Below the pieces are notes generated by a model. The model saw only the letters and a program-made list of their open reading frames with translations, made no database searches and was not told the origin of the DNA. The translations under genes were made by a program, and so were the position numbers. From Planctomycetota bacterium (lineage in GTDB: Bacteria; Planctomycetota; Phycisphaerae; UBA1845), in contig JAJRSP010000248.1 in the NCBI GenBank assembly GCA_024278775.1, positions 1 to 48,579 of the forward strand: a stretch of DNA of 48,579 bases. The letters are read 5' to 3'. Shown here in pieces: positions 24,752 through 35,900 of the stretch (positions are counted from its first letter, which is position 1; every line of letters begins with the position of its first letter).

Positions 24752-27235
24752 TTAGAGTAACTGCTTCCACTTCCTCACACCCCACTCCACACAAAGCAAC
24801 CCGATCAACAACGATAGCACGATCGCGTTATCCCAGAGCGTCGTCGGGCGCGACCGAATCGGAATCTCGGCATGAAGATCAGGAATCAAATCGGCAAGGT
24901 CTTTCGTCTCGTCGATCTCGAAATAACGCCCACCGGCCGATCGCTCGGCCAGGGTTCGCAGGTTGCCTCGATCCATCTGGGGGCGCATGATTTCGATATT
25001 CGGGCGACTCACGCGCAGCTCGCGAGAAACCTCTTCCGGATCAAGACCGGGTGCCGTCGGCAAGGTCACCGTAATCCGGTATTGACCGGTGCGATTCGGC
25101 ACAAACCGCCCCTCATACCAACCGGGGCGATCTTCATCCGGGCGCAGCGCAAACGCACCTCGCTCACCATACACGGAGTAATGCGCCCGTACCTCGTCAC
25201 GACGAAGCGGCTCAAACCGCGCGTCGAACAATCGGGCCGTCGCCGTCACCGCATCCCCCAAAGAGAATTGATCGCTCTCGGTCATCAACGTGCCTCGTTT
25301 GCTGCCGCCGAGTAGTTTGCTCTCTACAAGATGACGAAGCAATTGCACCCAAAACCGATCGAAGATTTCCGTACCAAACCTTCGCCAGCGCCAGGTGCCA
25401 TCAAAACCGACAAACCCCGTCCGACCGGCACCGACGAACTGAACCGCGCAGAGCACATGTCCGCCGTCGGCGTTGCGCATCGCCGGATCACCGTGCCGCA
25501 TGAGCACGGTGGCTGCCGGCTTCGCGCGGCGCACCGGGTAGTGCCAGTGTACGCTACCCACGCCCTGCCAAGCGATCTTCGTCGACGCCACATCCGTACC
25601 CATCCGCAGAATCGGATGCCCGAACGCCTCCGAAGGTATCTCTATCGGAGCGGACTTCAACTGATAATGCCCCACGCGGTTGAGAATCAGATCCGCCTCC
25701 GGATCAATCGACACGGGAAGAAGATCAACCCACGGCTTGGCGGCGGACTCACGCATCAACGTAGCCGTATGAGGCCGGGCCGCTGTCACCAACAAACCGC
25801 CCGCGTGCTCCGTGACAAACGTCGCCACCAGACGACTCCACGCTTCGTCAATCTCGGACGGATCGGCATCCATCAGGATAATCAGATCGTATGCAAAAAG
25901 CTCCTCAGCCAACACCGGAAGATGATCGATCACCGTGTTGCCATCACGCACCGAAGTCAGGTCAGCCGATTGCAACCAACAACTAAGATCAAACGTCACG
26001 TCACGTTGCAGCAACCGGGAAAGATACCGGTACTCCCAACTCGGCTCTCCCGCCACCAAGAGCACGCGAGTCCGCGCGTCGATCACGTTGACCGTCACCT
26101 GCGCGACGTTATCCTCCGCAACCGTCTCTCCCTCTAGCTCCGGGATCGTCACTGAAAAGACATACCGCCCGGTGCGTTCCTGACGACGCTCAAACGTAAT
26201 CGGCGAAATACCACCGCGCGACGAGATGTGAAGGGTCTTCGTATCCACAAGCCGACCCGCTCCGCCCGTGCGGTTGGCGTCTCGCTCGCGCAGCTCGAGG
26301 CGAAACGACTCGCCCTCCAGCCCTTCGGCCGCAAGCCGCACCGTGATCGAAAACGGATCCTCCTTGAAAGCGTTTTCCGGCGCGAGTACTTCGGCCACTC
26401 GTATGTTGCGCGCGGGCGACGGATCACCCACGCCTATCGAAAAGATGGGTATCTCCAGCTCGTTCGCAAAACGCGCAATATCTTCCGCCGAGGCGCCTTG
26501 GTTGAAACCGCCATCGCTAAACACCACGACGCCGGCCACCGGCGACGACCCCAGCGATTCCACCGAACGCCGTACGGCCCGCTCGATGTTGGTCGTGGCC
26601 CCCTGCGCCGCAAACGCCAACGATACATCCTTCACACCGGAGCGCCCCGCGACCCCATCACCGGCCGTCTCTTGGCCACCGTGCTCCCAACCCGCACGAA
26701 CCGTATCCAACAACTTGGGTCCGTCGGAAAACCCGTAGAGCTGTACGCGGTTTCTCTTGGCCAGATCGGACAACAGCTTTCGCTCATCGGCTCCCATGAC
26801 GGCACTGACCAACGACGTTCGACGAGCCGATACCGGGTCCGCACCGAGCACCGCCGCCGCCCGCGTCTTTGCGTCGGCATCGCGGTACGTATCGGGCAGG
26901 TCCATGCTGGAAGACTGATCCACCAGCACGATCGTGTAGGAGTCAACCCACTTCCGCAAAATACGAACACGCACCGGCTCCAGCAGGACGACCGCGAGTA
27001 ACAACAACACCGCACAGCGCAAACACCCGAGCCCCGTACGAAGCCGCAGGCTCGCACCGCGCCGCCCCTCACGCCGGTACATGGCCACGACAGACCAACA
27101 CACACCTGCCAACAGCGCCACAAACACGATCCCCAGCCACCCCTCGGGCACATAGCGCAGTTCCGTGAGGAACTCCTCCTGCGTTCGCCCCGCAGCGGCC
27201 AGCATCGCCGGCAATGTCAACAAACCCTGTAGCAT
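24752..27235 (-). CDS. VWA and class I amidotransferase-like membrane protein
   Basis: The 827-residue protein has two N-terminal membrane helices (about 32-52 and 70-88). A von Willebrand A domain (about 100-265) follows, with a complete DxSxS MIDAS motif at Asp106-Ser108-Ser110 (VLVDQSSSMDLP). Next come a beta domain, a class I glutamine amidotransferase-like fold (about 390-560, VLLVAGEPSWEYRYLSRLL) without a recognisable catalytic Cys, further beta domains, and a last helix near 795-815 before the basic end RKWKQLL. Bat-type VWA proteins work with MoxR ATPases; the metal site would bind a partner protein in the periplasm. The start at 27235 fits the N-terminal topology, but its ribosome binding site is weak; a longer frame reaches 27331. 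Confidence 0.8.
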   Translation of the reverse strand: MLQGLLTLPAMLAAAGRTQEEFLTELRYVPEGWLGIVFVALLAGVCWSVVAMYRREGRRGASLRLRTGLGCLRCAVLLLLAVVLLEPVRVRILRKWVDSYTIVLVDQSSSMDLPDTYRDADAKTRAAAVLGADPVSARRTSLVSAVMGADERKLLSDLAKRNRVQLYGFSDGPKLLDTVRAGWEHGGQETAGDGVAGRSGVKDVSLAFAAQGATTNIERAVRRSVESLGSSPVAGVVVFSDGGFNQGASAEDIARFANELEIPIFSIGVGDPSPARNIRVAEVLAPENAFKEDPFSITVRLAAEGLEGESFRLELRERDANRTGGAGRLVDTKTLHISSRGGISPITFERRQERTGRYVFSVTIPELEGETVAEDNVAQVTVNVIDARTRVLLVAGEPSWEYRYLSRLLQRDVTFDLSCWLQSADLTSVRDGNTVIDHLPVLAEELFAYDLIILMDADPSEIDEAWSRLVATFVTEHAGGLLVTAARPHTATLMRESAAKPWVDLLPVSIDPEADLILNRVGHYQLKSAPIEIPSEAFGHPILRMGTDVASTKIAWQGVGSVHWHYPVRRAKPAATVLMRHGDPAMRNADGGHVLCAVQFVGAGRTGFVGFDGTWRWRRFGTEIFDRFWVQLLRHLVESKLLGGSKRGTLMTESDQFSLGDAVTATARLFDARFEPLRRDEVRAHYSVYGERGAFALRPDEDRPGWYEGRFVPNRTGQYRITVTLPTAPGLDPEEVSRELRVSRPNIEIMRPQMDRGNLRTLAERSAGGRYFEIDETKDLADLIPDLHAEIPIRSRPTTLWDNAIVLSLLIGLLCVEWGVRKWKQLL

Positions 27236-27347
27236 ATCTATCACTTCGTCTTCAATATCTCGCGCAGCCCCAGCCTTCGTGTAGGGCGAAGGGTGAGAGA
27301 CGAACCGTGCATCCACGACCCATCTCACCAACTCGTTTCCCCAATCT

Positions 27348-29672
27348 CTATCGCCTTCGTCCCCAGCGCCACGCCAGAAACTGTTCCGTCATCAGCAGCA
27401 GCACGACACCCAAGAGACACACCCGCCAGAACTCGGTGCGTGCCTCTCCGGTCGAACCGGCCAACCGGTCGATCCCGCGGATATACTCCATAGGCAAATC
27501 GCCCACGGATCGCCGAAGCTCATCTTCGCTCGCCGGCGTCAAATCACTTTCGTGCGGGTCCACATTCACCGCCACGGCACGAATCGTTTCAGATCCGTCT
27601 TTGCCGCGCAGCACAAAATGATACACACCCGCCTGGCTGGTATGATCCCACGATACACTCAACCCCGGTTGTCCCTCCTCCGGAGCAGCCGTCACTCCCG
27701 CTTCCTGTTCGCTGGGATAGCTCGGCGAGCGAACCGTTACGTCCGCCTCGAACCGACCGGGATCAATCGTGAGCTGAATCGGCATACCCACCGTCAGCGG
27801 GTCTCCCGTCCTCGCGCGACGCGACACGTGAGCCGCAAGTTCCATCATCACCGGAAGGAATGTCGGATGATTGGGCCAAAGGTGCCACTCCTTGTCAGCC
27901 GTGGTGGTGACAAGCACGACACGTCCTGCTCCGAAGAGGCGTTCGATGATGGCCGGATGCGCCTCATCATCATCGAAACGCGCCACCACGCGTACAGACT
28001 GTGATTCGCCGCCGCCCCTCGTATCGGTGATCCCTGCGCCGGTAACGTCAACGGCCGCTCCGTCCGCAGCCCTGTCGTTGGGTGCTGGTGACGAATCGAT
28101 CACGGCACCGAAGTACTCAAAAAAAGGAATCTGCCCGATGCCGAGCGGATCTCCCTCACCGCCAAAGCCGCGCATCGAGGGGTGAAGCCGATCCACCACG
28201 ACGAGATGCGCGGCCGAAGGACTCCGAACGATCTCCGTCAGTCGCGCCGGAGACAATCCATCACCGGACCGGTACAACGCCACGTTGAACTCATCCGGGT
28301 CCACCTGATCGCCAAGAAACATCAGCAATCCACCGCCACGCCGTACGTAACGCTCAAGTGCGTCGATCGCCGGCTCACTTACCCGGTAGACGTTGGCCAA
28401 CACCACCAGGTGAACGGTTGATAAATCCGCCTCCTCGAAGCCGGCTTCATCCACAATTACCAGTTCGTTTCCGCTGAAAACCTCTCCCTCGGGTCGCAGA
28501 GCCGTCGCCAGAAAAGTGAGCTCGTCATCGTACGAGTCGGCCGACGGCTCGCCGTTGACCAACAGCATCCGCACCGCAGGCACCACCTCCATCGAAAGAT
28601 ACCGGACATTGTCAATCCCAAGCCGATCCGGTGAAAGCTCTACGCGCACCGTATCAAATCCCGAGCGAAGTACCTCCACCTCAACGCCTACGGTCGTGGT
28701 CTGAAAGGGCATCACATCTTTGAGCGTCTGACTCGGCTGCGCCAGATTGCCCACCGTCACGTCAAGCGTCACCGCGTCAAGTGAAGACTCCGTCAGATTA
28801 GCGACCGCCACCTGAACCGTTCCGGTCGTACCCGCGACAAGCTGCCCCGAATGAATCGCCAGGTCCGTGACGGCCGTGTTGCCCGCACCATCCTCGTGCA
28901 CGTCGATCAACACGAGTTGCAACGCCCGCTCATCCTTGGCCCACTCCCCCAGCGCCGCAAGCGGATGACCGGCGGATCGTCGATCCAGGTCGGTCGTATT
29001 TCCACGGGACCAATCCGCCGTCTGAAAATCACTCACGAGGTATACGGCCGCACTGGTGATCTCCGGATTTCGCGCAAGAATAGCGGCGGCCTCATCCGCG
29101 AAACGCGAAAGGTTCATCCCCTGTTGTGACGGTGCCAGCGCCTCGAGCCGTTCCAGCAGATCTTTCGCCTGATCGTCGCTCAGGAACACACCGGACGCAA
29201 TCGGGTGTTCAGGGTCCGACGAACGGATCAGCGTCACCGTATCGTCCGGGGTTTCCTGGCGGATGGAAGTGATGAGCCGGCGTACGGCCTCTTTGGCCCG
29301 ATCGAACGGCGTGCCGCCTTCGCCTTCGTACGCCATGCTAAAGGAATCATCCAGCAAGAACACACGCTCGCTTCGCTGCGATCCGCCGAACATCGCCAGT
29401 CCGGCCGGGCGGAGAAACGGCCTGGCCAGAAGCATACCAATCAACAGCAACGCCAAACACCGCAGCGCCAGAAGAATCCATTCCTCCATACGCACGCGCC
29501 GCCGGTTGTGTCGATCCGCATGCAGCAGAAAATCCATCGCCGCCCATCGGACCACACGAAACCGTCGCCGCGCCAAAAGGTGAATGGCAATCGGCGCAGC
29601 CATCGCCACGGCACCGCCGGCAAACAACGCGGGTGTCATAAAGGCAGCCAAGACTGTCGGCGTACTCATCAT
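27348..29672 (-). CDS. BatA-like VWA membrane protein
   Basis: The 774-residue protein opens with the double-membrane-helix N-terminal domain of Bat proteins: AAPIAIHLLARRRFRVVRWAAMDFL (in pieces, 25-49), then RMEEWILLALRCLALLLIGML (in pieces, 61-81). A VWA domain follows with a MIDAS motif at Asp108-Ser110-Ser112 (FLLDDSFSMAYEG). A CARDB-like beta domain (about 260-360), an amidotransferase-like fold (about 370-480, containing YVRRGGGLLMFLGDQ) and a C-terminal helix with the basic end AWRWGRRR come after. In Bacteroidota and others, BatA partners a MoxR ATPase and DUF58 protein and affects stress or aerotolerance; here the role is inferred by context. It begins eight bases after the DUF58 gene. 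Confidence 0.83.
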   Translation of the reverse strand: MMSTPTVLAAFMTPALFAGGAVAMAAPIAIHLLARRRFRVVRWAAMDFLLHADRHNRRRVRMEEWILLALRCLALLLIGMLLARPFLRPAGLAMFGGSQRSERVFLLDDSFSMAYEGEGGTPFDRAKEAVRRLITSIRQETPDDTVTLIRSSDPEHPIASGVFLSDDQAKDLLERLEALAPSQQGMNLSRFADEAAAILARNPEITSAAVYLVSDFQTADWSRGNTTDLDRRSAGHPLAALGEWAKDERALQLVLIDVHEDGAGNTAVTDLAIHSGQLVAGTTGTVQVAVANLTESSLDAVTLDVTVGNLAQPSQTLKDVMPFQTTTVGVEVEVLRSGFDTVRVELSPDRLGIDNVRYLSMEVVPAVRMLLVNGEPSADSYDDELTFLATALRPEGEVFSGNELVIVDEAGFEEADLSTVHLVVLANVYRVSEPAIDALERYVRRGGGLLMFLGDQVDPDEFNVALYRSGDGLSPARLTEIVRSPSAAHLVVVDRLHPSMRGFGGEGDPLGIGQIPFFEYFGAVIDSSPAPNDRAADGAAVDVTGAGITDTRGGGESQSVRVVARFDDDEAHPAIIERLFGAGRVVLVTTTADKEWHLWPNHPTFLPVMMELAAHVSRRARTGDPLTVGMPIQLTIDPGRFEADVTVRSPSYPSEQEAGVTAAPEEGQPGLSVSWDHTSQAGVYHFVLRGKDGSETIRAVAVNVDPHESDLTPASEDELRRSVGDLPMEYIRGIDRLAGSTGEARTEFWRVCLLGVVLLLMTEQFLAWRWGRRR

Positions 29673-29679
29673 CGTAAGG

Positions 29680-30600
29680 TTATGCCTTGGATCGCTGGCG
29701 GTGCATGCGCGTCGCGAGGAACGTGGTTAACGCCATGTCAAGCCGTTGGGTCGTGCTGATGAGGGAATAGTCTATCCGAAGATTCAAACACGCCCCGCGC
29801 ACTTCGGAGATAAAACGCTCCAACGCCGCCAGGTAACTGGACCGCAGGGACTGCGGATCGGTCAACACCTCCTGTTCGATATGCTCCATACCTTCAAACT
29901 TGATCCGATCGGTGAACGGAAACTCCAGTTCATCATGATCCATCACATGAAGCACGATCACATCATGGTTGGCGTATCGAAACCGTTGCAGGCCGGTGAT
30001 CAGGGCATTCACATCGGTCAACAAGTCAGACAGAATCACCACAAGCCCACGAGGCGGCAGACTCCCCGCCAGCCGGGGAAACAATGTGTTCACGTCCGTT
30101 TTTTCGTTCGGTGTATGCTGTTCGATCGTGGCGACGAGCCCTTGGAGCGAGGCCCGACTCGTTGACACAGGTAGCTGCTTGCGGATGTCCGTATCGAAAA
30201 GTGTCAGACCGACACCGTCTTGCTGATGGACGAGCAGATGCGCAAGCGAAGCAGCCAGCGTCGACGCGTAGTCCCATTTGGTCATGCGGTCGGTATCCGC
30301 ATGCTCCGGGTAGCCCATCGACGCGGAGCCATCGAGCATGAGATGGACGCGCATGTTGGTTTCTTCTTCATACTCCTTAATGAAGAAGCGGTCGGCCTTA
30401 CCATATACGCGCCAGTCGATGTGGCGAATGTCGTCACCCGGCACGTAGGGACGATGCGAGGCAAACTCCACGCTGAACCCCTTGAAGGGGCTCTTGTGCA
30501 TGCCACTTACGAACCCTTCCACGACATGCTGCGCACGAAGTTCGAGCCGGTTAATCCGGCTAAGCACCTCAGGCTGAAAGTACTTTGCTGATGTGCTCAT
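29680..30600 (-). CDS. DUF58-family protein
   Basis: The 306-residue cytoplasmic protein carries the DUF58 signature [17 protein letters not shown] at 52-68. A VWA-like half has a MIDAS motif at Asp90-Ser92-Ser94 ([11 protein letters not shown]). DUF58 proteins accompany MoxR ATPases as presumed substrates or adaptors. The ATG at 30600 begins the family homology and overlaps the end of the MoxR gene by 32 bases; longer starts give a non-conserved extension. The tight overlap supports translational coupling with MoxR. It has no membrane helix, unlike some larger DUF58 members. Confidence 0.88.
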   Translation of the reverse strand: MSTSAKYFQPEVLSRINRLELRAQHVVEGFVSGMHKSPFKGFSVEFASHRPYVPGDDIRHIDWRVYGKADRFFIKEYEEETNMRVHLMLDGSASMGYPEHADTDRMTKWDYASTLAASLAHLLVHQQDGVGLTLFDTDIRKQLPVSTSRASLQGLVATIEQHTPNEKTDVNTLFPRLAGSLPPRGLVVILSDLLTDVNALITGLQRFRYANHDVIVLHVMDHDELEFPFTDRIKFEGMEHIEQEVLTDPQSLRSSYLAALERFISEVRGACLNLRIDYSLISTTQRLDMALTTFLATRMHRQRSKA

Positions 30601-31648
30601 CGCCATCCAAATCAGTACGGTTCGGGTCCAGGGCACCCAACAGTTCGTCAATAATTCGATCCGAATCGTACCCCTCGGCCTCGGCCGAGAAGTTCGTCAC
30701 CACGCGATGGCGCAGCACGGGCTTCGCCAGCGCCTCGATATCCTCTGCGGCCAGGTACGCACGCTGCTGTAGCGCCGCCCGTGCTTTACCACCGAGCAAC
30801 AGCGCCTGCACGGCGCGCGGACCGGCCCCCCACGCCACCATCTTGCGAATAAACTCCGGCGCGTTTTTTTCTGCGGGACGGGTGGCCCGTACGAGGTTGA
30901 GTGCGTAACGAATGACATCCGGCGCGGCGGGGATTCGCCGCACCAGACGCTGATAATTCAAGATCGCCTCGCGGGAGAGTACTTCAGCTACCATGGCTTC
31001 CGCGTCACCCGTCGTCCGGTCGGCCACCGTGTATTCCTCATCATACGACGGATAGTTGATGAACACCTTGAAGAGAAACCGATCCTGCTGTGCCTCGGGA
31101 AGTTGGTAGGTTCCCTCCTGCTCGATCGGGTTTTGCGTCGCGAGCACGAAAAAGGGCGGGGTGAGGTTGTGTTGCTGACCACCCACCGTAATATGCCGCT
31201 CCTGCATGGATTCCAACAACGCCGCCTGTGTCTTCGGCGGCGTTCGGTTAATCTCATCCGCCAGGATGACGTTGGCGAAGATCGGACCGGGCAAGAACTT
31301 GAACTCCCGCGTGCCTGTCGTGCGGTCCTCCTGAATCACCTCGGTACCCGTAATGTCCGACGGCATCAGGTCCGGCGTAAACTGGATCCGGTTGAACTTC
31401 AGTCCGAGACTCTTGGCCAACGTTGATATCATCAACGTCTTCGCGAGACCGGGCACTCCCTCCAGCAGACAGTGCCCCCCGGCAAACATTGCAATAAGAA
31501 GCTGATCAATCACTTCCTCCTGACCGACGATCACCTTCGCAAGCTCTCCGCGCACGCCCTCATACGAACGATACAACTCCGCCAGCAAGTCGGCATCATC
31601 CCCGGACAGGCTACCGCCGCTTGAAGTCGTGTTGACTGTTTCATCCAT
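30569..31648 (-). CDS. MoxR-family AAA+ ATPase
   Basis: The 359-residue ATPase shows Walker A as EGVPGLAKT (63-71), Walker B as ILADEIN near 132, sensor 1 in [24 protein letters not shown] and the MoxR C-terminal lid. MoxR proteins are chaperone-like AAA+ ATPases that act on VWA-containing partners. It heads a run of about eleven co-directional genes with DUF58, two VWA membrane proteins and secreted proteins, down to 14011. The start at 31648 is the first in-frame ATG with an N-terminus of family length. The 98 bases upstream, before the prenyltransferase-fold gene's stop, should contain any separate promoter, but no clear boxes were seen. Confidence 0.93.
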   Translation of the reverse strand: MDETVNTTSSGGSLSGDDADLLAELYRSYEGVRGELAKVIVGQEEVIDQLLIAMFAGGHCLLEGVPGLAKTLMISTLAKSLGLKFNRIQFTPDLMPSDITGTEVIQEDRTTGTREFKFLPGPIFANVILADEINRTPPKTQAALLESMQERHITVGGQQHNLTPPFFVLATQNPIEQEGTYQLPEAQQDRFLFKVFINYPSYDEEYTVADRTTGDAEAMVAEVLSREAILNYQRLVRRIPAAPDVIRYALNLVRATRPAEKNAPEFIRKMVAWGAGPRAVQALLLGGKARAALQQRAYLAAEDIEALAKPVLRHRVVTNFSAEAEGYDSDRIIDELLGALDPNRTDLDGDEHISKVLSA

Positions 31649-31746
31649 CGTCTACTCCCACTTTCTACCACTACACCCGACGCGTTCGTCGCGTACTTCT
31701 GGAATCACGCTACCCACCGGCGAAACGAGCCCCCACATGTCAAGAC

Positions 31747-32886
31747 CTACGGCTGCATAATTGGTAACTGATTGTACGGCAGTTGCAGGATAATCAGTGC
31801 CAATGCCGTGCCGTAGATGTCTCCCACGCCATCTCCGATCCATGAGCCGTCGGCCCGCTGGCGTCCAGCCTCGACCAGCCAATCGCGCCGCTTGGCGAAA
31901 TAGGTCGGCCAATACTCATCAGAGGAGACATACAACGCCTGCGCCATATACAAATGGGCGTAATAATCATGCCCCCGGTTCGACCCATCCGGTTTGACGT
32001 TCTCTTTTGCATACTTCAATGCACGAAGGGCCAACGGGTTTTCGTACTCCCCCGCATTAAACCAACAACACACCGCTGCCGCAGTAATGGGGGCCCGCGA
32101 TGTCCCGCCGCGCTGATTCAACGAATATCGAATCCCCCCATCGCTGTTCTGCGACTTCACCAGATAACTCATCGCCTGATCGATCACGGCCTTGGGAACG
32201 GCGAGCCCCGCGTTGCGGCACGAACGCAGTGCCTGCACCTGCGTGATCGTCACCGAGCCCTCATCGCCGCCGGAGGTGGGCTGATATATCCATCCGCCGT
32301 GTCGGCTCTGCGCACGGGCCGTAAGCTGAATCGCCCGCTGAAGCACGTCGTGAAGTTCCTCTCCACGACGAACATCTTCCGTCATACCGTACAACTGACC
32401 AAGAAACAGCATCGCAAACCCGTGGCCGTACATGGGGCGCGGCTCATGATCGCTCTGCGCAATCAAACCGTTCTCTGACGACGACCGGATCAAAAAGCGT
32501 GCGGCCCGGTCCACCTGAGTTGCGTACCGTCCTTGCGTGGTCGTGTTCCCGTCCATCAACAGCGCGAGCCCGGCCAGGGCCGTCATCGCCACGGGATAGG
32601 CACCGTAGCTACCCTGATTCGCCCAAGATCCCTGACGATCCTGCGTCCGTGCCAGATACGCCAACCCCCGATCGATGGCTACCGCCGCTTGCGGCGTGAT
32701 CCCCTTGGGCAATCGCCTCACCGGCGCGGGTGGTCTTTCCGGTTTCCTCGAACCAGCCACACCTGGATCTTGAGCCGTAGCCCAAGGCGCAGCCACGGTC
32801 ATCGCCGCAAGCATGAGCGATACCATCCGAAATGACCGTGAGCGATCAGCGTGTGACGACACTCGTGATTGTCGTGAAGTTATCAT
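31747..32886 (-). CDS. Secreted prenyltransferase/squalene-cyclase-fold repeat protein
   Basis: The 379-residue protein has a signal peptide (hydrophobic core about 22-38, ending ATAQDP). Alpha-alpha barrel repeats of the prenyltransferase/squalene oxidase type follow: AIDRGLAYLARTQDRQGSW, AIQLTARAQSRHGGWIYQ, AMSYLVKSQNSDGGIRYS and YGTALALIILQLP. The DxDD motif of squalene-hopene cyclase is not seen, so a cyclase reaction is unlikely. Secreted proteins of this fold are common in planctomycetes and have no established function. It starts 15 bases after the giant propeller gene, so the two are probably co-transcribed. The ATG at 32886 follows a TTG in frame; a later ATG at 32826 would still keep the signal peptide. 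Confidence 0.82.
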   Translation of the reverse strand: MITSRQSRVSSHADRSRSFRMVSLMLAAMTVAAPWATAQDPGVAGSRKPERPPAPVRRLPKGITPQAAVAIDRGLAYLARTQDRQGSWANQGSYGAYPVAMTALAGLALLMDGNTTTQGRYATQVDRAARFLIRSSSENGLIAQSDHEPRPMYGHGFAMLFLGQLYGMTEDVRRGEELHDVLQRAIQLTARAQSRHGGWIYQPTSGGDEGSVTITQVQALRSCRNAGLAVPKAVIDQAMSYLVKSQNSDGGIRYSLNQRGGTSRAPITAAAVCCWFNAGEYENPLALRALKYAKENVKPDGSNRGHDYYAHLYMAQALYVSSDEYWPTYFAKRRDWLVEAGRQRADGSWIGDGVGDIYGTALALIILQLPYNQLPIMQP

Positions 32887-32901
32887 CAACCTTGCGCTTG
32901 C

Positions 32902-35900
32902 CTAAAAGCCTTGTTCCGACTCTTGCGGTCTCATCCGTTCTGTGGTGTATGCCTGGATCCCGTCTGAAAACCCTACCAAAAGTGCGCCATCATACAAACC
33001 GTAGTCCCCGTTGAATCGGTGCAGGTTGCTCGCATTGGTGTGGAGGTTGGCCGCATCGCCGAGGTTCAGCCCCGTACGGAGATCAACAATCGCGCCGCCG
33101 AGTCGCGGAGCACCACGCGACTGACCATACGTCTGATCGATCAACACGGGCACATACAGCCGATCATTGATTTTTCGGAAGTCAACCGGACCCGTGATGT
33201 CGGATCGTCGCCATTCCTCATGACCGGTCACGATGTCGAGGGCGATCAACTCAGACGCGCCACCCCGCCTCTGCGTGCTATGGGCCTGAACCACGAGATT
33301 GGTGTCGATCACACGTCCACTCACCACCGAGGTCACGCCGGACACCCGATGGGTGAACGCCACTTCTCCCGTGTTCGAACGCAACACCATCACGTCGCCC
33401 CCCATCAGCGCCACCCCCAGGTAGCCCAAGGAGGCATCAAAGAGCTGCGCAAGCGGCTTGTTGAGTGCGACCCGCCACGCCTCCTCCCCCGTGTGCATAT
33501 CAAACGCCACGATGCCGGGATCTTCGCCCTCCCCCTCCGCCCCCGGAGAGATCGTGGGGCCAATCAACCAGTGGCCCACCTCCACCAGGTGAACGACGTG
33601 CTTGCCATCAGGGGATTGCGAAAAATCGGCACGGCCGATCCATACGCCGTCTGAGCGTTGGAAAAACTGTGCCCTGCGTTGGGAGCCGTCTATCGTAGCC
33701 ACGACACGGTCGGTCAACACGACACGACCCACCGGCACGCCGCGCAAGTCACGCTCCCAAAGCTCGGCACCGTCACGGAGTCGCAGCAGCGTCAGGCGGC
33801 CTTCGTGCGGCATTGCGGCCAACAGCCCATCGCGTGCGTCCATCTTTACGTCTCGGATGTTGGTAGCGCTGACGTTGGTGATGAACTCAAACGGCTTGTA
33901 CCAGAGCCGACGCCCCGTGCGCGTACCGACTGCGAAGACGCCGAAACGCCCGTTGAACACCGCGATCTGACCATCCGCTACGGCCCGCCGCCGTCCCGAG
34001 ATATCCTGCATCGTACGAGCACCGGATGGCGTCGTGAACGATTCCGGCAGACGCAACGTGGTGTGCCACAGCAATGCGCCGTCCCTCGGACGAAGACAAA
34101 ACACCACGTCGTCCTCCGCATGAAAAAACGCACGATCGCTCGGACCGTCGTAGGTGCTTCGCCGAAGGTCCACTAGACGCGGTGCGTCCCGCCTGTCGAG
34201 CACGGCACGAAGCTCTTCGACAAGCTTAAACGGTACCACGACCGAACTGTTGGCGCGTCGCGATGACTGGATAACCCAAGACAACGGAGCACCGTAGGCC
34301 ACGCGCATCGCCGAGGCCTCCGACACCGTAGGTGATCCGGCCGCTTCCTCTTTCCTGCGAACGGCACGCACCCAATCGCCTACGGTCTTGGAATCACCAC
34401 CCATGACGGCCATCACTGAACCGGGCGCTAACGGAAGATCGGTATAGTTTGTTTCCAATTCGTCAAGCAGACGATTGAGCCTGACCGGATCGTCCTGTGT
34501 CGGCTGAAGCGTCAGATCGCTCAGACGCATCAACACGGCCGATCGCTGGGAAGGTTCTTCCGCCAACGCATAGCCCTGTAGCAAAAGCTGCTCCGCACGC
34601 TCGTAGCCAAACCGCGTCACCTCCCAATCGGCAAGAGACAACAATGCCGCCACACGCAGAGATACGGGCACCGGAAGATCGGCAAGCACCGACAAAAACG
34701 TGCGTGCCTCTCGCCATGATGTCTCTGATGTCAGATCCGCAGAGGCCTGCGTCGCACGACGGGAGAGGTCACGAGCGATTCGTGTCGCGTCGGAGCGGTC
34801 CAACGATTTGGAAATCACCGCAAGCCGCGACGCGATCTGCAGGCGTGCACTTGCCGTCACCCTGCTGGTCACCTTGACGCGATGAGCGGATTCCGGCTTG
34901 AACGCCGTGTCCAGAAGCGTCTCATACGCCTCGGCGGCGCGACCCATCGTCACTAATTGTTCGGCTCGGGCCAACCGGCTGCGAAGTCGATCGGCCGGCG
35001 TGAGCGCCACATCGCGCGCCGTCGCAAGATGCTTCAATGCCGCTTCTCCGGATTCCGATTGCGCCAACGTGAGCAGCGCCTCCACTTGGAGTCGGGCGAC
35101 GGCCGACAAACGCCGCGAATCTCCACGTAGCGTGTCCTTATGGATCGACGCGAGTGTGTGCAACGCCGCCTCCGGATCACCTCGGAGGTGCTGCATCCAA
35201 GCCAATCGCAACGTGGGAATCACGGCTCCCGGATTATGACGGTAAGCTTCCAACGCGGCCAGGTATGGCCCGCCGGTGTCAGGAAACTTACGAACGGAAG
35301 AAGGCTCAATGCTAATCAGGGCGGCATCGGTGCAGAGCAGATTGCCCAGAGGGGCGATAGCGTTGACCAACAACTGTCGCCCGGACACCGCACCGGTAGC
35401 AGCGTGAAGCGTGATGAGTCCTGCGCTGGTAGGCACATGAATCGAGTCACCGGATAGCACAGCGCGCCCCGATGGGGTCTCGTCCAACGGCGTCGCCCAG
35501 ACCTCCGTCCCATCCACCAACGACAAACACGAAACCGTGCGCCCCCCCAGCCACACATACCGGTCATCGGCCCCGATCACATAGCTCGCCCCATCACTCG
35601 GGGCGGACCAGGCGAGCGTTCCGAACGCCGCAGAAAACGCCAGGAGTTCACTCTGATCTGTCGCCGCGAGCAGCACCAGACCACCGGCCACCACCGGAGG
35701 CGAGGACAACCACACCTGCGTCGCGTCGAGCGTACTGTGAGTGGCCGGCTGATTGGCCCGACCTGCGTTGCGACGCTGAACCCGCGTCAACACCGGTGCC
35801 CGCACCGGTCCATCGCCATAACGAACCGCCCACCGCACCGTATGGTCATCCGCATCTATCGCAAACAAGACGCCGTATTCCGTGGGAACATAGACCAGGT

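Noticed and set aside
23653..26137. Long plus-strand open frames opposite the DUF4175-like and VWA genes
   Set aside because: The opposite strand carries proteins with clear domains and membrane topology; these frames give Arg/His-rich sequences without features.
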